A program made the position numbers and the translations under genes. Source: Alphaproteobacteria bacterium (GTDB lineage: Bacteria > Pseudomonadota > Alphaproteobacteria > Micavibrionales > CSBR16-224). From it: DNA of 5,246 bases. Below, in pieces: positions 1-3,090 of the stretch. Position 1 is the stretch's first letter. Each line of letters begins with the position of its first letter. The DNA lies in the NCBI GenBank assembly GCA_006226225.1, contig SBHI01000108.1, positions 1 to 5,246 on the forward strand. Direction: 5' to 3'. The notes below the pieces were generated by a model. The model was not told where the DNA came from. It made no database searches and worked only from the letters and a program-made list of their open reading frames with translations.

Positions 1-95
1 GCGCCATAGGCGGTGACTGTTCTGAAAATACGCCCGTCTTGCGTGAAGACCCGTCCGGCGGGGTCACGGAAAGACGCGCCGTCACGTGTCGCCAT
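1..95 (-). CDS. Probable class I SAM-dependent methyltransferase, N-terminal fragment
   Basis: The gene reads leftward from an ATG at 95-93 and leaves the window after 31 codons, so only the N-terminus is visible. The peptide contains FRDPAGRVFTQDGRIFRTV, which resembles the opening of a group of class I methyltransferases (DPSG-x-V-x-x-x-DGRIYR) that I recall lying next to small YLDPGTGS proteins. The SAM-binding Rossmann motifs would lie beyond the edge, so the activity itself is not shown. The start codon sits inside the last codons of the upstream 77-residue gene, giving a 14-base overlap in another frame. AGGA lies 8 bases before the ATG. Translational coupling and a shared transcript are therefore likely. 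The enzyme class is inferred from a short stretch and could be wrong; that this is a real gene start is more secure. Confidence 0.55.
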   Translation of the reverse strand, partial: MATRDGASFRDPAGRVFTQDGRIFRTVTAYG

Positions 96-315
96 CACCG
101 TTATCCTGCGGGCTGTTGCCGCCGAAAGAGTTTTTGATTTTACCGAAAAAAATCGTGATTTTCAGCCAGAAGATTTTTACCGCAGCCAGCGCGGCGGCAA
201 CGCCTGCGATCAATGCCTGCAGGATCAGACTGCCCGTTCCCGGATCAAGATAGGCATGGGCGGGGCCGGTTGTGGAAAGCAAAATCAGTACGCTGAATGA
301 CGCAAGTAAAAGCAT
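82..315 (-). CDS. Small YLDPGTGS-motif membrane or secreted protein (77 aa)
   Basis: This is a 77-residue protein of unknown function. Residues 1-21 look like a signal peptide (hydrophobic LLLASFSVLILL, then a possible AHA cleavage site), followed at once by the motif YLDPGTGS (22-29). A hydrophobic helix covers about 30-46 (LILQALIAGVAAALAAV). After it come an amphipathic basic-aromatic stretch (KIFWLKITIFFGKIK) and a polar acidic tail. I recall this motif and layout from small uncharacterised proteins in several bacterial phyla, often beside methyltransferase or envelope-polymer genes; no biochemical role is known to me. The ATG at 315 is preceded by AAGGA with an 8-base gap on the minus strand, which supports the start. 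The protein probably sits in or across the cytoplasmic membrane with its motif at the periplasmic face. The gene overlaps the following methyltransferase start, suggesting a two-gene operon. Confidence 0.8.
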   Translation of the reverse strand: MLLLASFSVLILLSTTGPAHAYLDPGTGSLILQALIAGVAAALAAVKIFWLKITIFFGKIKNSFGGNSPQDNGDGDT

Positions 316-364
316 GGACTTAATCCTTACAGGTTTTTTGCCGCAGGTTTGGCGCGCTTTTTAT

Positions 365-392
365 TTTATAGGAAGAAGAAGGCGGGATACAA
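365..392 (-). promoter_or_regulatory. Candidate sigma-70 promoter for the leftward two-gene unit
   Basis: On the minus strand, TTGTAT (392-387; weak -35, 3/6) is followed after 16 bp by TATAAA (370-365; 5/6 match to -10). Transcription would start near 358 and give a leader of about 43 bases before the ATG at 315. The spacing and position are sensible, but the -35 is poor. Confidence 0.4.
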
Positions 393-414
393 GTCTTCTG
401 TTAAGGGCGTCGTC

Positions 415-444
415 TTGACAAATATGCGCGGGTATTTCAAGTTA
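415..444 (+). promoter_or_regulatory. Possible promoter for the RNA methyltransferase gene
   Basis: A perfect TTGACA lies at 415-420 in the divergent intergenic region. At the normal 17-18 bp distance only CAAGTT/AAGTTA is available (438-444), a poor -10. The call therefore rests on the -35 match and the position, about 70 bp before the start codon. The first copy of the ATGCGCGG direct repeat lies inside the spacer. Confidence 0.25.
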
Positions 445-506
445 ACGGGCAAAGCAATCTTAAAGAAAAACACTGGAAGGAACGCTGAAAAATGCGCGGA
501 TATTTC
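424..506 (+). repeat. 15-bp direct repeat duplicating the gene start (424-438 and 492-506)
   Basis: ATGCGCGGGTATTTC at 424-438 and ATGCGCGGATATTTC at 492-506 match at 14 of 15 positions. The second copy is the actual start (MRGYF) of the RNA methyltransferase. The first would encode the same five residues but lies 68 bp upstream in a different frame, so it cannot be an in-frame alternative start. The first copy has no good Shine-Dalgarno. Similarity beyond the 15 bases is weak. It could be the remnant of a small duplication or a regulatory mimic. Confidence 0.7.
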
Positions 507-1025
507 GCTATGGGGGTCGAAGGCAGCAGCAAGCCTCATAATCTTGGAAACCTGGTGCGGTCGTCACATTCCTTTGGTGCCAGCTTTTTCTTTACGGTTG
601 CGCCGGTCGTTGATGTCCGCAGTATGCGGCAGACGGATACGTCGGATGCGTTTGATCACCTGCCCTTTTATAATTTCGAAACCATCGATGATTTGAAGCT
701 GCCGCGCAAATGCGCGTTGGTCGGAATTGAGCTGATGGAAGAGTCTGTGGAACTGCCCAGCTTTCGTCATCCGCTCAGGGCGGCCTATATATTAGGCCCC
801 GAGCGCGGCAGCCTGTCGGATACCGTTGTCAAAAAATGTGATCATATTATAAAGATACCGATGAAGTTCTGCGTGAATGTCGGGGTGGCTGGGGCCATTG
901 TTATGTATGACCGCCTGATCAGCCTCGGCCGCTTTGCGCCGCGCGGTGTCAAGGCGGGCGGGCCTGCGGAGTTTTTGCCCGAACATGTGCAAGGGGGGCA
1001 GATTATCCGCTCGAGCCAGGAATGA
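492..1025 (+). CDS. TrmH/SpoU-family (SPOUT) RNA 2'-O-methyltransferase
   Basis: The 177-residue protein is a compact SPOUT methyltransferase, expected to transfer a methyl group from SAM to a ribose 2'-OH of tRNA or rRNA in the cytoplasm. All three family motifs are present. Motif 1 is NLGNLVR at 17-23 (N17, G19, R23). Motif 2 is LGPERGSLS at 101-109 (E104, G106). Motif 3 is IPMKFCVNVGVAGA around 122-135, with the conserved Asn at N129. The last two motifs form the trefoil-knot SAM pocket. Motif 3 is unusual in having CVNVGVA where TrmH enzymes usually have SLNVSVA. The length is close to a catalytic domain alone, without an extra RNA-binding domain, so the target cannot be read from sequence. 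The ATG at 492 is preceded by AGGAA (478-482) with a 9-base gap. The C-terminal tail from about 145 is Gly- and Arg-containing. The gene diverges from the YLDPGTGS unit and appears to be alone. Confidence 0.88.
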   Translation: MRGYFAMGVEGSSKPHNLGNLVRSSHSFGASFFFTVAPVVDVRSMRQTDTSDAFDHLPFYNFETIDDLKLPRKCALVGIELMEESVELPSFRHPLRAAYILGPERGSLSDTVVKKCDHIIKIPMKFCVNVGVAGAIVMYDRLISLGRFAPRGVKAGGPAEFLPEHVQGGQIIRSSQE

Positions 1026-1199
1026 ACGCAGAGCCCATTTCCGTAATAAAGTAACTTTATGCTCCGTTTTTCACAAAAACAGAAATAAAATTATATGTTT
1101 CTTCCCCTGAATATGGTTTTGTTTCGAAATAGGGCATTTCAGAGAATCAAATAAAAAACATAATACCGAATTTCATATATTTACATAATACGGTTATAT

Positions 1200-1228
1200 A
1201 TGACATATTTCATTAACATTTTTATAAT
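1200..1228 (+). promoter_or_regulatory. Probable sigma-70 promoter for the AAA+ ATPase gene
   Basis: ATGACA (1200-1205, 5/6 to the -35 consensus) and a perfect TATAAT (1223-1228) are separated by exactly 17 bp. Very AT-rich DNA upstream could serve as an UP element. The start point would be near 1235, giving a leader of about 280 bases before the ATG at 1515. Because the region is so AT-rich, a chance TATAAT is not excluded, but the optimal spacing and good -35 favour a real promoter. Confidence 0.5.
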
Positions 1229-1359
1229 TTAATTACAAAATTAACGAAAAAATAACTTTTTATTTCGGATTACCTTGCATTCGAGCGAATCGAACCTAAA
1301 ATAACCTTGAGTAAAATGACAGAAACAAAACTTTTGGTATCGGCGATTCCCTCTTTGTG

Positions 1360-1399
1360 GCAACCGGAACCATGCAGACAAAACAGGTTTTTGTGTTGC
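1360..1399 (+). other. Possible stem-loop in the leader of the AAA+ ATPase gene
   Basis: ACAAAA (1378-1383) can pair with TTTTGT (1389-1394) around a 5-base loop. Outside it GCAAC (1360-1364) can pair with GTTGC (1395-1399), leaving a 13-base bulge on the 5' side. The arms are perfect but the inner stem is weak, so the fold is only suggestive. Confidence 0.25.
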
Positions 1400-1410
1400 G
1401 CCCGACGTTA

Positions 1411-1438
1411 ACTGACAAGTTTACACTGATAAGTTTAA
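1411..1438. repeat. Tandem 14-bp repeat, candidate operator
   Basis: Two adjacent copies of the unit ACTGAYAAGTTTAM occupy 1411-1424 and 1425-1438, identical at 12 of 14 positions. Each copy has a short dyad, ACT-GAYA-AGT. The pair is also bracketed by CGTTAA (1406-1411) and TTAACG (1435-1440), which are inverse complements. Repeated dyads with a fixed 14-bp period, about 75 bp before the AAA+ start codon, resemble a double binding site for a regulator. No regulator is encoded nearby, so its identity is unknown. If transcription starts near 1235, the repeats lie inside the leader. Confidence 0.6.
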
Positions 1439-1498
1439 CGAAGAGCCACTGCCACGAAGAAGGTTGTTTCTACTCTGATTAATAAATAACAAATAAAG

Positions 1499-1511
1499 AA
1501 GGAGTAACTCC
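1499..1511 (+). promoter_or_regulatory. Ribosome binding site inside a small palindrome
   Basis: AAGGAG (1499-1504) is a strong Shine-Dalgarno 10 bases before the ATG at 1515 and fixes the start. The bases GGAGTAACTCC (1501-1511) form a perfect inverted repeat that could fold as GGAG-TAA-CTCC and hide the Shine-Dalgarno. The stem is only four pairs, so the effect may be small without help from the rest of the leader. Confidence 0.6.
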
Positions 1512-1514
1512 GTC

Positions 1515-2957
1515 ATGGTAGACAAAAAAGAAGATGTAACGCGGCACGTCGTTATGGATATTGAATCAGGTGCCGTATATGGCTTGGCCCTGAAACAGGA
1601 TGGTTCCGTTTTCGGTATGCAGAAATTTGACCGCGATCTTCCTACTATTTTCGGTCTTCCTCCGAAAGGAAAAGGTCCCGCAGTACCGCCCGGAATGCCC
1701 GGTGCGCCCGATGAAGACGAACTGCCCTACGGCAAAACAGTCTACGCGGTTGATCTGGCAGGATCCGATGATAAAAATCTGTACACGATTGTCTTCCCGG
1801 ATAAGGAAGAAGTCGAAGCAGGCCAGTTGCCGCATGTTGGTGTGAAGGCACTGCCCGCCAATCTGGTGAAAGCAGGATTGGCAGCATGGCCGGATTCTCT
1901 GAAATCCGCTGCACAGAAAGATCATGAAAATGAAGAAGCGCTGAACGCTGCCATGAAAAACATTCTGGAGCTGGTCGGTCTTGAAAACGTCAAGAAAGAC
2001 CTGAAACAGAATATCGCGATGGCACGTTTCATCCGCGCAAAATCCGAAGTTCTGGAAGCCAAAGGCAGCGAGAACACCGGCCCGTCCCTGCACCTGGTCT
2101 TCACCGGTAACCCCGGTACGGGTAAAACGACGGTTGCGCGCGAATACGCAAAAGTTTTGCACGCGCTGGGCTTTATCAAAAAGCCGAAAGTTCACGAAGT
2201 CACACGCCGTGACCTTGTTGCAGGCTATGTCGGCCAAACCGCGTTGAAAACACGTGAAGAAATTGAAAAAGCCAAAGGCGGCATTCTGTTCGTTGATGAG
2301 GCTTACGCTCTGACGATCAGCAACGCCGGTAACGATTTCGGTAAAGAAGCAATTGCCGAGCTGGTTGCCGCAATGGAAAACATGCGTGACGATCTGGTTG
2401 TGATCGTTGCCGGTTACCCCGAGCCGATGAAAAAATTCATTGATGCCAACGAAGGTTTGAAATCACGTTTCCAGACCTATCTGACATTCGAGGATTACAA
2501 CATTGACGAGCTAGGCCAGATCATGGACTTCATGCTGGAAACACGCGGCTACACGATGGAAGAAGAGGCGAAAAAACACGCTGTTTCTTTGATCAAAAGC
2601 GAAATGGGCAATGCTAAAGAACATTTCGGTAACGGCCGTGAGGTACGTAACTTGGTTGATAAAGCCGAGAAAAACTTGGCATTCCGTCTTGACCAGACAG
2701 GCGTTCTGAAAAAAGGCGTTTTGCCGGAAGACGAGCTGAAACTGGCATTGACAACGATTACGCTGGATGATGTGAAAGCGATTAAACTCTCCGGTGTTGC
2801 CTCGAAAGTCAGCAAAGGCGTTATCGGCTTCATGGAAGAAGAAGATAAAGCCAAAGCCAATGATAACAAAACCACGCCGCCGGCACCGATCGTTCCGGAA
2901 GGTGACACCTTGAAAAGCGTCGGTGTTAAACCGATCGCGAAAGGGTTTGGCCGTTAA
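1515..2957 (+). CDS. CbbX/SpoVK-type AAA+ ATPase with unrecognised N-terminal domain (480 aa)
   Basis: This is a AAA+ ATPase expected to remodel or unfold a protein partner, probably as a cytoplasmic hexameric ring. The module spans about 145-395 and belongs to the CbbX/CfxQ-SpoVK-EccA group. It shows Walker A GNPGTGKTT (198-206), an aromatic pore loop VAGYVGQT (235-242, Y238), Walker B ILFVDEA (257-263, D261/E262) and a sensor-1 strand VVIVAGY (295-301). It also has an arginine finger in NEGLKSRF (R318) and sensor 2 GNGREVRN (372-379). Family members include the RuBisCO activase CbbX and type VII secretion EccA; neither context is visible here. Residues 1-140 are an unrecognised domain with a Pro/Gly-rich insert (49-64, PPKGKGPAVPPGMPGA). 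The C-terminus (about 430-480) is a charged linker plus a Pro-rich basic tail ending GFGR. At 480 residues it is much longer than CbbX (about 300). Frequent CGT, GGT, GAA and AAA codons suggest good expression. It appears monocistronic, with its own promoter and a strong terminator. Confidence 0.9.
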   Translation: MVDKKEDVTRHVVMDIESGAVYGLALKQDGSVFGMQKFDRDLPTIFGLPPKGKGPAVPPGMPGAPDEDELPYGKTVYAVDLAGSDDKNLYTIVFPDKEEVEAGQLPHVGVKALPANLVKAGLAAWPDSLKSAAQKDHENEEALNAAMKNILELVGLENVKKDLKQNIAMARFIRAKSEVLEAKGSENTGPSLHLVFTGNPGTGKTTVAREYAKVLHALGFIKKPKVHEVTRRDLVAGYVGQTALKTREEIEKAKGGILFVDEAYALTISNAGNDFGKEAIAELVAAMENMRDDLVVIVAGYPEPMKKFIDANEGLKSRFQTYLTFEDYNIDELGQIMDFMLETRGYTMEEEAKKHAVSLIKSEMGNAKEHFGNGREVRNLVDKAEKNLAFRLDQTGVLKKGVLPEDELKLALTTITLDDVKAIKLSGVASKVSKGVIGFMEEEDKAKANDNKTTPPAPIVPEGDTLKSVGVKPIAKGFGR

Positions 2958-2986
2958 GCTTTAAACGCTTTGCGACAAAAAGAAAC

Positions 2987-3022
2987 AAGGCTGTCGGGGT
3001 ATTTCGACAGCCTTTTTCTTTT
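2987..3022 (+). terminator. Strong rho-independent terminator after the AAA+ gene
   Basis: A perfect 10-bp stem, AAGGCTGTCG (2987-2996) with CGACAGCCTT (3005-3014), encloses an 8-base loop and runs into a T-rich tract to 3022 (TTTTTCTTTT with one C). It lies 30 bases after the stop codon and should separate the AAA+ transcript from putA. An A-rich stretch before the stem means it may also work weakly on the other strand, although no convergent gene is present. Confidence 0.93.
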
Positions 3023-3057
3023 GCCCGCCGCGTGGCGCAGTGATATATTCAGGGCAA
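3021..3057 (+). promoter_or_regulatory. Probable putA promoter with flanking inverted repeat
   Basis: TTGCCC (3021-3026, 4/6 to -35) is followed after 17 bp by TATATT (3044-3049, 5/6 to -10). TG at 3041-3042 makes an extended -10. The expected start near 3056 leaves a leader of about 35 bases. The -35 hexamer TTGCCC and GGGCAA at 3052-3057 are perfect inverse complements either side of the core promoter, so a regulator binding both arms is conceivable. The -35 begins inside the preceding terminator's T tract. Confidence 0.55.
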
Positions 3058-3078
3058 ATCTTCACAAGACATATTAAC

Positions 3079-3085
3079 AGGAGGT
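3079..3085 (+). promoter_or_regulatory. Strong ribosome binding site that fixes the putA start
   Basis: AGGAGGT matches the anti-Shine-Dalgarno almost fully and ends 5 bases before the ATG at 3091. The next in-frame ATG (3124, codon 12) has no comparable site, so 3091 is preferred. Confidence 0.85.
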
Positions 3086-3090
3086 ATCCC

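Larger units (their letters stand above)
1026..1514. other. 489-bp non-coding region with AT-rich core upstream of the AAA+ ATPase gene
   Basis: No convincing gene lies here. G+C falls to 20 of 120 bases at 1141-1260, compared with about half in the flanking genes, and rises again towards 1300-1470. The region includes several AT tracts, an ATAAAG-TAA-CTTTAT inverted repeat at 1046-1060 just after the methyltransferase stop, the palindrome TTTCGAAA (1122-1129), and ATTCG-AG-CGAAT at 1279-1290. It also holds a promoter-like pair at 1200-1228, a tandem repeat at 1411-1438 and the ribosome binding site at 1499-1504. A 31-codon reading frame at 1316-1411 has only a weak GAG before it. The AT-rich part could act as an UP element or as a site for nucleoid proteins. 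No tRNA or recognisable riboswitch was seen. Confidence 0.75.

Noticed and set aside
13..300. Rightward 95-codon reading frame
   Set aside because: It is antisense to the well-supported YLDPGTGS gene and methyltransferase start, has no family resemblance and no clear ribosome binding site.
349..696. Rightward 115-codon reading frame with TTG start and internal MRGYF
   Set aside because: Its second half overlaps the RNA methyltransferase in another frame and looks like out-of-frame translation (basic, Arg-rich). Only the repeated 15 bases are notable.
1046..1060. ATAAAG-TAA-CTTTAT inverted repeat as terminator of the methyltransferase gene
   Set aside because: The stem is entirely AT-rich apart from one G-C pair, and the T tract starts six bases later. 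It is too weak for a confident intrinsic terminator.
1161..1272. Imperfect inverted pair TAATACCGAA / TTCGGATTA flanking the AT-rich core
   Set aside because: The arms are short, contain a one-base gap and are about 90 bp apart; too weak to call an element boundary or attachment site.
1359..1376. TGGCA...TGCA resembling a sigma-54 promoter
   Set aside because: GG and GC are 12 rather than 10 bases apart, so the -24/-12 geometry fails.
1316..1411. 31-codon rightward frame (MTETKLLVSAIPSL...)
   Set aside because: Not annotated as a gene: only a weak GAG four bases before the ATG and no recognisable product. It is kept only as a possible leader frame.
1566..2237. Leftward 223-codon reading frame inside the AAA+ gene
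   Set aside because: It is fully antisense to the Walker A region of a clear ATPase, with Phe/Arg/Cys-rich composition typical of a shadow frame.
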